A stretch of 64,000 nucleotides of DNA from contig NC_088714.1 in assembly GCF_963576615.1 (NCBI RefSeq), positions 33,264,643 through 33,328,642 on the forward strand, read 5' to 3'. Positions 1 through 12,240 of this stretch are shown one piece after another. The position numbers and the translations under genes were made by a program. The notes under the pieces are model-generated. The model saw only the letters and a list, made by a program, of their open reading frames with translations. It was not told where the DNA came from and ran no database searches. Each line of letters begins with the position of its first letter. The stretch's first letter is position 1. This DNA is from Watersipora subatra (lineage: Eukaryota > Bryozoa > Gymnolaemata > Cheilostomatida > Watersiporidae).

Positions 1-599
1 GCCCGCGTAACCACAAGGCTAAGCCTATCGTTCCCTTCACTCTTACCATATACTCTGTATATCCTTTTCGGGATTGCACGCGCTAAATGTGCACTTTTTA
101 TTATCAATTAATTTTACATTTTGCGTTTGTTTGAAATTTTTTAAAAGCTAATTTTTTTATTAATACCTACTTTTTTAATTTGTAGTTTTCAAATGGACCA
201 TTTCAATTTCAAATGTTTCATTACACTCCTATTCCCAGGTTTTTCTAAGGCTCGATCGCTAAACCTGTAAAGGCTAACTACTCTTCACATAAACAATTGT
301 ATTATCTCGAGTAGGAAGAGTCTCGACATTCTCTTTTCGTTCGGCCGAACAAACTACCAGACAAAGACAGTTCGATATCTCATTTTTACATTTGTACAAG
401 TATCGAGAGGTACCAGTATCATCGTATTCTAAGTTTTCATAGATATCTGCTGTTGCAACAGTAATTTTTTATACACACACTTCTATGCACTCATTGTTAT
501 TGTTACTTCAACATATTCCGGATTTTTTTCTCAGCGCATAATAATTGTATGATTAACAAATCATTTTTACTGTAATTGTAGCAAAATAGACTTTATTAC
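1..599. other. No gene seen
   Basis: AT-rich sequence with no supported exon or clear repeat. Confidence 0.5.
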
Positions 600-880
600 A
601 TTTAAACACCTTCACAGTTGTTTTATTTTTTCTCTTAATTGATTTGAACTGCACAAAACACTTTTCTCATGATTTGAAGTTTAAAAGTTACAATTGTTTG
701 AAAAAGTTTGAAAACATTTGCGGTTGTTTTATTTTTTTTCTCAATTTATTTGAACTGCACAAAACACATTTTCATGATATAAAGTTTGAAAGTTAGAATG
801 ATAACTGTTGTTATATATTAAATAAAAATAAATTTTTTGTGCAAAGACTTTTTTATTTTCCGGGTAACGCTGGGCGTTCA
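600..880. repeat. Dispersed repeat, with internal duplication and a CCGGGTAACGCTGGGC end
   Basis: Two diverged copies of an about 110-bp segment (from 618 and from 724, each with TTGAACTGCACAAAACAC) are followed by a CCGGGTAACG end. The same family occurs inverted at 9228-9430. The 34-bp array starts within about 40 bases of this end. Confidence 0.7.
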
Positions 881-915
881 CCTAGTCATTTCTATAATAA
901 CAGCCTGAGACGCCT

Positions 916-1822
916 GGGACCATGGTGGGATGTTGGTATCTGTTCGCCTGAGACCATGGTGAGATGTTGGTATCTGTTCGCCTGAGACCATGGTGGGATG
1001 TTGGTATCTGTTCGCCTGAGACCATGGTGGGATGTTGGTATCTGTTCGCCTGAGACCGTGGTGGGATGTTGGTATCTGTTCGCCTGAGACCATGGTGGGA
1101 TGTTGGTATCTGTTCGCCTGAGACCGTGGTGGGATGTTGGTATCTGTTCGCCTGAGACCGTGGTGGGATGTTGGTATCTGTTCGCCTGAGACCGTGGTGG
1201 GATGTTGGTATCTGTTCGCCTGAGACCGTGGTGGGATGTTGGTATCTGTTCGCCTGAGACCGTGGTGGGATGTTGGTATCTGTTCGCCTGAGACCATGGT
1301 GGGATGTTGGTATCTGTTCGCCTGAGACCATGGTGGGATGTTGGTATCTGTTCGCCTGAGACCGTGGTGGGATGTTGGTATCTGTTCGCCTGAGACCGTG
1401 GTGGGATGTTGGTATCTGTTCGCCTGAGACCATGGTGGGATGTTGGTATCTGTTCGCCTGAGACCATGGTGGGATGTTGGTATCTGTTTGCCTGAGACCA
1501 TGGTGGGATGTTGGTATCTGTTCGCCTGAGACCATGGTGGGACGTTGGTATCTGTTCGCCTGAGATCGTGGTGGGATGTTGGTATCTGTTCGCCTGAGAC
1601 CATGGTGGGATGTTGGTATCTGTTCGCCTGAGACCATGGTGGGATGTTGGTATCTGTTCGCCTGAGACCATGGTGGGATGTTGGTATCTGTTCGCCTGAG
1701 ACCGTGGTGGGATGTTGGTATCTGTTCGCCTGAGACCGTGGTGGGATGTTGGTATCTGTTCGCCTGAGACCATGGTGGGATGTTGGTATCTGTTCGCCTG
1801 AGACCATGGTAGGATGTTGGTA
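916..1822. repeat. 34-bp minisatellite, 26 units plus a partial
   Basis: Unit begins gagaccatggtgggatgttg. All spacing I could count is exactly 34 bp. Units differ mainly at one base: GACCATGG or GACCGTGG. Three overlapping minus-strand frames of more than 300 codons arise only because the unit has no stop in those frames and 34 is not a multiple of 3. Confidence 0.97.
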
Positions 1823-4271
1823 AGAAAGATTGCATTCCACCAAATCCAAACTTGCGACATTCACGTTGGTAGGCTGAGACTATAACACCTGTGCCAATCG
1901 ACTGCTATACACCTAATGCTCTCTCACGGTATAGGCTGCTAAGGTACCAGGATAAGTAAAACACCTTCGGCTGAGATAGGAGACACGAGTGTTTTTGCAT
2001 TCGGTTGCAAAATTCCTAAATCAAGGGCCCTCTCCAAACTTGGCTGATGCTCCAACATTTTAATGGCTTCTGATCAGCTCAGCTGTAAAATTATAATCTT
2101 TCTATGATTGCTACCATACTGTCTAACTGCTTTATTATGATTCGTTTGACCAAGTTATTTACGCAATAAACATTTCGTTCAGCTAAATGTAGATAATTGG
2201 ATTTCATAAAACTTACTTGGCAAAATATGCGACGGCGATGCCAAAGCCAAATATTAACCACTTTGCGGATCTCTTGAAGAAATTGCATATACATTTATAT
2301 ATAGGACATATGATACGTTATGGCTAGATATTTAACTCATTGTATCTCCTTCTCAGCCTGATGGAGCCTCAAATCCAGGTTGATTATCTGCTCTATTAGT
2401 CACTGATAGTCTAGTATAGGATATTAGCTATAGCATTATGAAGGTCACTCAACACCGCATTATCATCATTTAATATATTTATATACAGTACTTTATTGGC
2501 TATAATTTAAAATATATTTCTCTGTTAAAAAAACAAATATTAGGTGGAAGGTTGTTAAAGCATCTAGCAATATTTTAAAAATAATTGTTATATGTTATAT
2601 GCAATTTGTGATGTGAACAAATTGCATATAACATCTAAGATTTATTTTGAAAATATCATTGCTAGCCACTTAAAAAAGATTTTAAAATGTGTAGATATAG
2701 ATGTATCATTTTCGAATATCTCTACGTGTCTTTAAGTTCAATTCAAAAGTCACTCTTTTTTAAACAGTTTAAAACAAGTAAGATTTTTATCATCCCAAAT
2801 GCGTAGATAAGAGTAGGTTATCCTTTGAGTTCAATAAGTACCCTTAAGTTCTGTTTATAAGTTATTTCTTTCTATAACGTTTTTAACACTAAAGAATTTT
2901 ATCTTTTTTTGAATCTGTAGATAACAGCGCGTTATTCTTTGAAGTCCATAAGTGCCGGTGAGTGTTATCTGAAACTGTCTGTAAAGCCATAAAATTTTGC
3001 ATTGTTCAGTTTTTATTCAAGAACCCTGTTGATTTTTATGCTCGACTCTATTGAGCATTGTTCAAATCCTCTGGTTATTATTGTTCATGAACATTATTTC
3101 AGTTTTGTAGATGAGGTTTAACCATCTGAGTTTTTTTTAAAAATGCATCTGCTACCAATAAAAAAGGTTTCAAATCTTGGGCAACACTAGTTTTTTATTT
3201 TGTTTGCTGAAATCCAAAGTATGTTGTTTAATAAGAAAGACAATAGAGTAGTAATCTACTAGACCTTATACCAGACACCAACACCTCGCCACTCCCTATT
3301 AATAGAACAGAGTTAAACTAAAAGTGCTTTTTATTCCAATACGCATTGTTTTACTTAACCGTTTTTTATTTTGTCTCATTGTCTAATTTGTGGCATTGAC
3401 CGGTGCTAATAAAGTTTATATTTATCTATCTAATGTTTTCAATTCCAAATGATGTGTTTAATTGGCAATCACAAGTATGCATGGGCAGCTGATAACATTC
3501 TTTCGCACAGTATTTGATTCCTTAGGATAGAAACACTCTGACTTACAACCATGGCCTTGCTGCTTTAACTAAATGAAGGTGTTTTAAAGAATAACTTGGT
3601 GACATAATTGCATGTTTATGCTGCATATTTACCCGATGCTTAACACTGCCGCAAAAATTAGACGTTTACTAAAACTAACAGCTATAAGCAAATACTCCAA
3701 GAGAGTCATAATAAGTCTGAACTTATTAGACTGAATCATTAGACATAGCATATGAACTGTCAACAACCTGCTTTACTTGTCATATGACATGTTCTTAGCA
3801 GAAATCTTGAGATAATCTCTGACATTTCCTATTACTAACGCTCTGAAGTTTTTGTAAGTAATAAGGGAATGTAAATTTGTCTGATGTAAGTGCAACAGAA
3901 TGTAGGGCGTATCAGCAGCCTGTAGATTATATTTTCATTTCATGCAGAATCTTAGATTGAGATATAAGATTTCAGTAGCTATAGAAGCGGATTAATGATG
4001 AGATTATCCGGTGGATTAATAAGATAGCATTAGAAATATTCTTGCAGACAAAGTAGAAAGAGAAAATATTGATTGTATTTATTAGGATTTACTTCAGAAT
4101 TTCAAAATTACCTGGCTCCAGAGCATCTCTGTTCTCTTCTATCTCATTCTCTAGTACTACATTTACTACTTTAGCCTTACAAGTTACCACAACCACATGA
4201 CTTGAATTTATTTCTACATAACAACTTTACAGCTTTACAAGAAGTACAAACTTAACTCTGCAAGCAAAAAA
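1823..4271. other. Gene-free AT-rich interval apart from the hairpin at 2.6 kb
   Basis: No exon with credible splice sites or recognised protein. The segment GGCATTGACCGGTGCTAATA near 3392-3411, followed by AAGTTTATATTTATC, resembles the 3' tail of a non-LTR element but has no further support. Confidence 0.5.
2564..2665. repeat. Imperfect inverted repeat with a 17-bp perfect inner stem
   Basis: 2592-2608 (ATGTTATATGCAATTTG) pairs perfectly with 2618-2634 around a 9-base loop. The pairing continues imperfectly outward to CTAGCAA/TTGCTAG at the ends. The fold is about 102 bases, within the size of a microRNA precursor, but could equally be a MITE relic. Confidence 0.75.
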
Positions 4272-5222
4272 TCTTAAAAGTTGACTTGCAACAAATATCA
4301 CATTGCAGTTATTTAGTATCAAAAGATTCACCATGTCTTACTCTGCTGTGCTGTAGGTGCAAAATATGTGAAAATGTGATTACAAGCTCTTACATGTAAA
4401 TGCTCAAAACGAACAGTTAATCGCAGCCATCACAAAAACGCCGTAGATTGGAATCCCTTTCCAAAACGGTTCAAATGGGACGTACATGTAGTTGGACACG
4501 ATGGCTTTTGTTTACACTTTCACACAACCTCATTCGTCGGAATATTTTCGCAAATATACTTCACACATTCAATAAAACCATGTCTACTGTCCTTACGCAT
4601 CTATTTCATCGTCATTGTAATGCTGTCACTTTGAGCACTGATATCTTAAAACCTACCATAAAAACTCGTTTAATTTTTTAACTTTAGCTTGAAAGAGTGC
4701 ATATTATCCTCTGATAAACATGACGAGTCTGTTTGGTCACCTGTGATAGTTGAAGAATGCTGCAGAAATTATTCGCGCTATTTGGCAAAAAGTATGGGTC
4801 ACATAATCAGAATACGACTGGATGATTAGACCAGGCTGAAACGAAACCGTTAAGTAGGGAGCCTCTATATATGATACGGGATTTTCGGTAGAACCCGAAG
4901 TGTTTGTCATAAGCTAGTTCTACAAGATGTTTTAAATTGAGCCTTTTATTGGCCATTTATCTGACGTAATAACATCATGTGTCAAAACACTTACTACAAT
5001 GTTTGTGTACGCTGTAGAAACAAAGAGATTCCAAACTATGGTGTTTTCGAGATGGCTGCGATTAATTGTTCGTTTTTGAGCTTTTAAGAGCTATTAAATT
5101 GCATACATATAGCATACATACATTACATATTTTGCACCTACAAAACAGCCAAGTAAGACATGGTGAACCTTTTGATACCAAATAACCGTAATGTGAATTT
5201 TGTTGCAAGTAAACCTTTAAAA
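4272..5222. mobile_element. Fold-back type element with about 200-bp inverted ends
   Basis: 4272-4470 and 5022-5222 are inverted copies, about four fifths identical by eye, sharing TTCACCATGTCTTAC, GGTGCAAAATATGT and AATCGCAGCCATC. The inner 550 bases show no transposase. A non-autonomous transposon with long inverted ends is the simplest reading. Confidence 0.65.
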
Positions 5223-5356
5223 CATTGTCACCTGACAGTTAGGAGTTACCTGACAGACGCTAGTATGCCATTTTTGGTTTACTAACATCAATATCATCCT
5301 AAAGACTTCCAGTTTAGATAAAAATAATTATATAAACATGTATATAAATAGTTTGT

Positions 5357-5760
5357 ACTATGCTGTATACTATTAGAAGTCTAGTGTAAGATGCCGGACA
5401 CATGCCAATATGCTAATTTTGTTTTAACAAATAATTATATATACACGTATATATGCTGCCTGTACCAAAGGTGTTAAAAATACCTTAGAGCCCATTGGAT
5501 GCTAAAAGATCTAAAATGTGTATAAGGACAAAAATATTTATTAAAATAAAATTGGACATGTTTTACATTTTCTTATTTTCTACTACTTGGTAAAAAAGGG
5601 AAGATAACTAAACATTACTGGTAGACAAAAAAACATAAGTTGAAGATTGATAAACAAATGTGGTTGGCGGCGTACGATGCTGAAATATCTCTCTGTTGTA
5701 GAGTTGTTATGCTGATAATGATGACAAAGTCCGATTTCATTCTTACCTCTTCTTATTGAA
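5357..5760 (+). repeat. Dispersed repeat, copy 1 of 2
   Basis: Matches 10105-10480 in the same orientation: GCTGCCTGTACCAAA, then CATTTTCTTATTTTCTACTAC, then GATGACAAAGTCC, in the same order with similar spacing. It ends where the 9-bp array begins. No protein is encoded. Confidence 0.75.
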
Positions 5761-5778
5761 ATTGTATAGATATACTTC

Positions 5779-7260
5779 TATAGATATTGTAGATACAGTA
5801 GATACTGTGAATACAGTAGATACAGTAGATACAGTAGATACAATAGATACAGTACATACAGTAAATATAGTAGATACAGTAGATACAGTAAATACAGTAG
5901 ATACAGCAGATACAGTAGATACAGTAGATACAGCAGATACAGCAAATACAGTAGATACAGTAGATACAGCAGATACAGCAGATACAGTAAACATAGTAGA
6001 TACAGTAGATACAGCAGATACAGTAGACATAGTGGATACAGTAGATACGGTAGATGTGGTAGATATGGTAGATACGGTAGATACAGTAGATACAGTAGAT
6101 ACAGTAGATAGAGGAGATACAGCAGATACAGCATATACAGCATATACAGTAGATACAGTAGATACAGTATATACAGTTGATACAGTAGATACAGTAGATA
6201 CAGGAGATACAGTAGATACAGTAGATACAGCAGATACCGTAGAGACAGCAGATATAGCAGATACAGTAGATACAGTAGATACAGCAGATACAGCAGATAC
6301 AGCAGATACAGCAGATACAGTAGATACAGTAGATACAGCAGATACAGTAGATACAGTAGATACAGCAAATACAGTAGGTACAGCAGATACAGTAGATACA
6401 GTAGATACAGTAGATACATTAGATACAGTAGATACAGTAGATACAGTAGATACAGTAGATACAGTAGATACAGTAGATACAGTAGATACAGCAGATACAG
6501 CAGATACAGTAGATACAGCAGATACAGCAGATACAGCAGATACAGTAGATACAGTGAATACAGTAGATACAGTAGATACATTAGCTACAGTAGATACAGT
6601 AGATACAGCAGATACAGTAGATATAGCAGATACAGTAGATACAGTAGATACAGCAGATACAGTAGATACAGCAGATACAGCAGATACAGTAGATACAGTA
6701 GATACAGTAGATACAGCAGATACAGTAGATACAGTAGATACAGTAGATACAGTAGATACAGCAGATACAGCAGATACAGTAGATACAGCAGATATAGCAA
6801 ATACAGTAGATGCAGCAGATACAGCAGATACGGTAGATACAGTAGATACAGTAGATACGGTAGATACAGTAGATACAGTAGATACAGTAGATACAGCAGA
6901 TACAGCAGATACAGTAGATACAGCAGATACAGCAGATACAGCAGACACAGCAGATACAGCGGATACAGTGGATACAGTAGATACAGTAGATACAGTAGAT
7001 ACAGTAGATACAGCAGATACAGTAGATACAGTAGATACGGTAGATAATGTGCATTAGATACAGCAGATACAGTAAATATGGTAGATACAGTTGATACTGT
7101 AGATACAGTAAAAACAGCAGATATGGTAGACATAGCACATACCGTTGATACTGTAGATACAGTAAAAACAGCAGATATGGTAGACACAGCACATATTGTT
7201 GATACTGTAGATAGAGTAAAAACAGCAGATATGGTAGACACAGTAAAAACAGTAAATGCA
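5779..7260. repeat. 9-bp minisatellite (GATACAGTA/GATACAGCA), about 140 units, with a 54-bp higher-order tail
   Basis: A near-pure array to 7056. From 7078 the units are organised as a 54-bp block (six 9-mers) repeated about three times, recognisable by GTAAAAACAGCAGAT. The 433-codon + frame (Asp-Thr-Val/Ala repeats) and several minus frames are open because of composition and show no other coding sign. Confidence 0.96.
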
Positions 7261-7544
7261 ACTTTCCCTTCTACTGAGATGAGATCTGTCACAGTTTCTT
7301 TCCCTACAATATCTCACAGGGCCGATAATGGAGTCTGTTTAACTGCCATTGTCTGTTATATTCTCATAAAGTATTTTTTAATCTTGGATTTGGAACAAAA
7401 GATAACAATGCGATGTGACGTGTTCCGCCATATAATATTATGTGATATAGTTTGATATGGCAAGATGTGATTGATATGGTGTGATCTGCTCTATGATATG
7501 AAGTGGTATGGCTTTATATGACAATATGATACTCATTGGTATAC

Positions 7545-7593
7545 GCTATGTTACATAGTAACATTACTGTATAGCTATGTTACATAGTAACAT
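7545..7593. repeat. Duplicated short palindromic motif
   Basis: GCTATGTTACATAGTAACAT occurs at 7545-7564 and 7574-7593. Each copy is a 7-bp stem hairpin (ATGTTAC/GTAACAT) with a 3-base loop. Confidence 0.8.
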
Positions 7594-8929
7594 GACATAA
7601 CATTGTATAATCTCATATTAGGATGCTATATGACGAGTTACACACATGATATACATGTGTAATCGACAAGACATGACATAATTGATCTGATATATGATAA
7701 GTTGTGTGTGATTTGATTTTTAATTGTCTATCATAGATAGTAACATGAAATAAATATATTTACTATAATAATAACATTCCACGGTGCACTCTACTACAAC
7801 AAAATATTATAAAACATTAAATTTTTGTGCGTGTTATGATAAAGGTGATTGGTGGGACAAGGTAGGCGTGGAAGCTTATAGTAGGATATTAAACTTCTTT
7901 GCTTCATAGTTTATCTCTGTTTTAATCCACTTTTCATGAATTCAATCCGTTTAATGGGTAATTGATTTGTCTAGTTTAAGTGTTTGAATCCCTACTAATA
8001 TGTCGAGGTTATGAATCGTTTAACAAACACAATGTATCATTGAAACTTTTTATTCTCAAAACAATCTTCTACGAGTATATGACTTCATAAACTCTAGTGC
8101 ATTGTAATTATTGGCTCAGTTCTTCACTTCTAGGATAGCTCAGCTTTTCAAATTAAACTCTTGGAAGTACTAAAACATTAGATTTAGGAATCAGCTCAGC
8201 CAATACATTGTAAAACGAAATTCTATTCATAATGATGCGACAAATAGAAAGAGGTTCCACATTTGTTGTAGCAGCTGTATAACAAATCTCATAAAAGCTA
8301 AGTAACTCAATAACCTAGCTACGAAGTTGATCACTGAGTGTACAAAAACAGTGTACGCTAAGAATTTTGAAACTAATAAAATTTTTTGCTATCTTCACTT
8401 CAAACTTCTGTGCGTGTTTGAGTAAAAAAATGTACAGTTTAAACTAGATTAGGGTGTCCATTGGCAGGTACAAATGTTGACTTTTGTACTGTTGCTAACA
8501 TAACTATTCCGTAGCAATCATTCGTTTGCAATTTTAGTTTTAAAATTAACTTGTGGTAAAGTAACTTTGATTGTATTAAACTGATATGAATGGGTTCAGT
8601 AGGAATTGGTTTCAATAAGAAATAAATATTGCTAGTAGAAACTGAAATCTGCTAAACATTCTGATTTTATATGTCCAACAATCTATTCATCAAAGAATAG
8701 CCATCAGCGAAAAAACTTCCACTAAAAACTAAAATCTTCAGATTTCAGTATGGTGCCCACGTTGAAAACTGCTACTAACATGGTCGCATAAACTAGACCA
8801 AGTTGACAGCATAAGGCTGCCTGCTTGTAAAATGATCCGTGATCTGTAGTGATAGAACATTTTTAATGCCCGGGCATTGAAAATCAGCTTATAAACAATG
8901 AGAAATAATGAAAGTTGCCTGCCACTTGC
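7594..8929. other. Gene-free interval
   Basis: AT-rich; no credible exon, RNA gene or clear repeat. Confidence 0.5.
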
Positions 8930-9428
8930 TACTAGCCTGGAAAATTGCCAATGGAAAATTTTAGAAAGCTAACTAACAACAATCACTTACTTACGCAATC
9001 ACCCTACATGGATGGAAAGCCATTGGGTATGTGCTCCCATGTAACGATTTATATCTGATTTCAAAGAACTCAATCTCTGTGGCCTGTTGGGTAGGGTGTC
9101 GGATTGGTGAACAATAGTGTTCAAGATCAAATCCTCTTCAGTACGAATTGTTTATTCCAAGGTTATAATACCTATAGCCGGAATGCCACACATACATACG
9201 GAGATACTTTGAGAAATATATATATAAACTAGCAGTACCACCCGGTGTTGCCCGTGTAATAGAAGAGTATTTGGACAAAAAATTGATTTGTATTTAATAT
9301 ATAACAACATTTGCCATTCTAACTTTTAAACTACATATCATGAGAGAAGTGTGTGGTGTAGTTGAAATAAATTAAGAGAAAAATAAAAACAACTGTAAAA
9401 GTTTTAAAACTTTGTCAAACAACTACCT
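8930..9428 (+). repeat. Composite repeat with a tRNA-like SINE and a CCCGGTGTTGCCCG end
   Basis: Around 9081-9140 there is a tRNA-like head (TGGGTAGGGTGTCGG; TCAAGATCAAATCC), then a tail with GACATACTTTGAGAAATA-like sequence (9205-9225). From 9228 begins the inverted copy of the repeat at 600-880. Part of the composite is duplicated directly downstream at 9437-9630. Confidence 0.55.
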
Positions 9429-9436
9429 TTCAAGCT

Positions 9437-9630
9437 AGTAGCCTGGCATATTGCTAATGGAAAATTCCACTAAGCTAGTTAATAAGGTTAGGCTTCCAAT
9501 GGCGGTAAGCCATGACTTTGAGTCTGCATTGTTGTCCAGCTCAGCTGTTCTAATAATAGCTATAGCCGGAAAACCTACACACATACGACAGACATACTTT
9601 GAGAAATATATATATAGATAGATAGAAGTG
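9437..9630 (+). repeat. Second, shorter copy of the preceding composite repeat
   Basis: Shares AGCCTGG..AATTG.CAATGGAAAATT at the left and TATAGCCGGAA and ACTTTGAGAAATATATATAT at the right with 8936-9225; the middle is missing. Confidence 0.55.
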
Positions 9631-10063
9631 TTCAGAAATGGAACCATTAATTTTAGTTTTCTCACATTTATGTACGTATATTATATAGTCAAAATATATC
9701 TCATAGTGAGCCAAACATAAGCAACTTTGAAGGTTTTTTCTTAAATTAATCACAAGTTGCTTTAAAAAAAATTCATCAGTGCTTTTGTCTGCTAAAATAA
9801 CAACCGCTATGAAGTGCTCTTACACAAAAATGATACCGACAAAGACTTGAACATCTCGGAAATCCTTGCCCACTCTGAACTGTTGCAAAGATGGCCAAAA
9901 CTAAATTTATAGCTTTTGGGTTCAGCGCGTTAATTAACATTCATTTTGGATAATTTACAAAGAATGCTATATAAAGCATTGAAGTAATGTTGGAATTGTG
10001 TTCATAACTCTCAGACTCTGATGATATTGGCAACAAGTTAATTTAATGCTTTAATTGGCTATT

Positions 10064-10090
10064 ATATATATATATATATATATATATATT
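10064..10090. repeat. (AT)n microsatellite
   Basis: About 13 AT dinucleotides in a row, just before the second copy of the 5.4-kb dispersed repeat. Confidence 0.9.
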
Positions 10091-10104
10091 TACTGAAGAT
10101 AACA

Positions 10105-10480
10105 CCATGCTGCATAATATAAAAGGATCCAGTGTCGGAGACATGATACATGTCGATATGCTATATTGTTTTAACAGATAAGTATATATACGCTGCCTGT
10201 ACCAAAAGTGTTAACAATGTCTTAGAAGATCTAAAATGTGTCTCAGGGCAAAAATGTTTCTGTGAATAAAAATGGCCATGTTTTCCATTTTCTTATTTTC
10301 TACTACTTTGTAAAAATGGAAAGATATTTTAACTAAACATTACAGATAGACAAAAGAATATACGTTGAAGAGTGATGAATAAATATGGCTGCCAGTGTAC
10401 AATGTTAAAATATCTGTTTGTTGTGGAGTTGTTAAACGAGATCTGATGACAAAGTCCAGCTTCATCCTGACCTGTACGTA
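10105..10480 (+). repeat. Dispersed repeat, copy 2 of 2
   Basis: Direct counterpart of 5357-5760, about three quarters identical by eye, with small insertions and deletions. Confidence 0.75.
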
Positions 10481-12240
10481 TCGAGATTACTAGACCTTTA
10501 TAATAAAAATTGTGTGAATAAAAATTCTCTTTGGATTATCACAATGGATTAGAACTAATCCATGGGCTAATTACAATAATCATGCAAAGAAGTGGTGATT
10601 ACACCCATAGTTGTTAAGTTGTCAGTGGAATACATTTAGAAAGGCTTTCCACTTCAATGACATTAATCGGATCCCAGGTGCAGGAGAGTCTGCTGCTAAG
10701 CCCAAAACTTTAGCTCAATTGCATAAGGGAAAGACAAGATGGCTTGACAACGGTTCTGTCTACGTCAGGATACCACTACTTGTATGGGTCATATCATGGC
10801 TTAGAGTGCAATTGCGGATTAGGACACAAACTTCTACACCCAATGATGACCTCGAGTCATTCGGTGTTACTGTGTACTAGTAATAAAATGGCTATCTTTT
10901 CTTACATCTTGAGAGCTGTACAAAAAATATCAGCTAACTAATGAGCGAGCCAACCTATAAATCAACAACATTTCTTAACCTATCTCGAACAATTTCAGAA
11001 ATTTCTTGACCAACTTGGAAACAAAAAAGGAGATTATCAAGCTTCGTGAAGTGCATTAAGGATTTGGTTCGGACAACCTCAAATTAAAACAAAACAGATG
11101 TTTGCTAAAACATATACAGCAAACATGTATGTAAAATATTTATGCACGCTTGCAAACTCTTGAGGACTTTAAACATGTAAACCCGGTTAAGAGTTAATTC
11201 AAATCAGGTTCTGGAATAATATATCAATTAAAAGATATCTCTAATGAGCATTTTTAGTCAGAATTAACAAATTTTCATTTAGTTTAATCAATTGAAAAGT
11301 GGCTAATGATTGTGATTATGCAACTCTAAATAACAATTTTTGACTAAAAATCTTTGGTTGTTTTCTCAGGTTCACATAAACTTGTAGGCGCCTTTTTTAA
11401 AAGTTCAGTGTTCTAAGTAAAACATGTTGTTCAGAGCAAGTGTTGTGGTCGATATTGCATGCGCCGGTCACATGCAAATGATAGGATTAATGAGGTTCAA
11501 CAAATGTTTGTATTAGCTAAGGACTCGATTGATGATTTAGCGATCTCTTTTTAAGACTTCTCATTATTTATACGATTAAACTTTTATAAGCGCACGGTTT
11601 CGTCAATAATGAACGCTGGGTATAAACTCACTGCAGTGATCAATAGGCCACTTCTTATCCTATTATAATATTAGCGCTTCTTGATTGATTCTTATCTCTC
11701 AATTATTTATTCTAAACCTCTTAAACGCTTGAAAAAGAGTGTTGTGTAATTTTATCCTTGTTGGTATTTAAAGATTGGCGTGCTTGAGAATATGTGAGAC
11801 GTAATAGGATGCAAAGTGACAAACCACCTGTTCATAGTCTTCAGACTACTGTCAACATTACTTGAGCGATATCACACGGAATAGTTTGTACCGCTGATGG
11901 CATAAGCCCAAACAGAATACAAAATGTAAAGCAGATTCTAACTCGTAAATGACTATTTATCTAGTTTTAAAGAAGTCATTTATTGGTTAATAATGCAGTT
12001 GAACTAAACTTTGAACTTGAAATTTAAAAAGTTAATAATATTTTATAAATGATATTTAAAGTTAAACATTTAAAAATCATACCTGAATAATAATTTCATC
12101 TCAGAAACGGTTTGTTTCGACAAACATGCTTCAGTTTTTTGTTGAGCTACCTGCAGATTCCTACTGATTATTAAATATTCCAGAGTTGACCTTAGAGCTG
12201 AGTCTACTTCATATCTTTTTGAACTCCATTAGAAAATACG
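10481..12240. other. Gene-free interval
   Basis: The open frame at 10611-10880 (89 codons, no ATG start) matches no family I know and has no splice context. Nothing else is supported. Confidence 0.5.

Noticed and set aside
878-1864. Three overlapping minus-strand frames of 317-328 codons
   Set aside because: All three come from the same stop-free 34-bp unit read in each frame; a real protein would favour one frame.
3392-3435. LINE 3' end
   Set aside because: A short tail-like similarity only, with no reverse transcriptase remnant nearby.
5756-7057. 433-codon frame of Asp-Thr-Val/Ala repeats
   Set aside because: It is a direct reading of the 9-bp array. Other frames are equally open, and there is no non-repeat domain, splice context or promoter.
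10611-10880. 89-codon frame at 10.6 kb as a gene
   Set aside because: No ATG start, no domain, no splice or promoter context.
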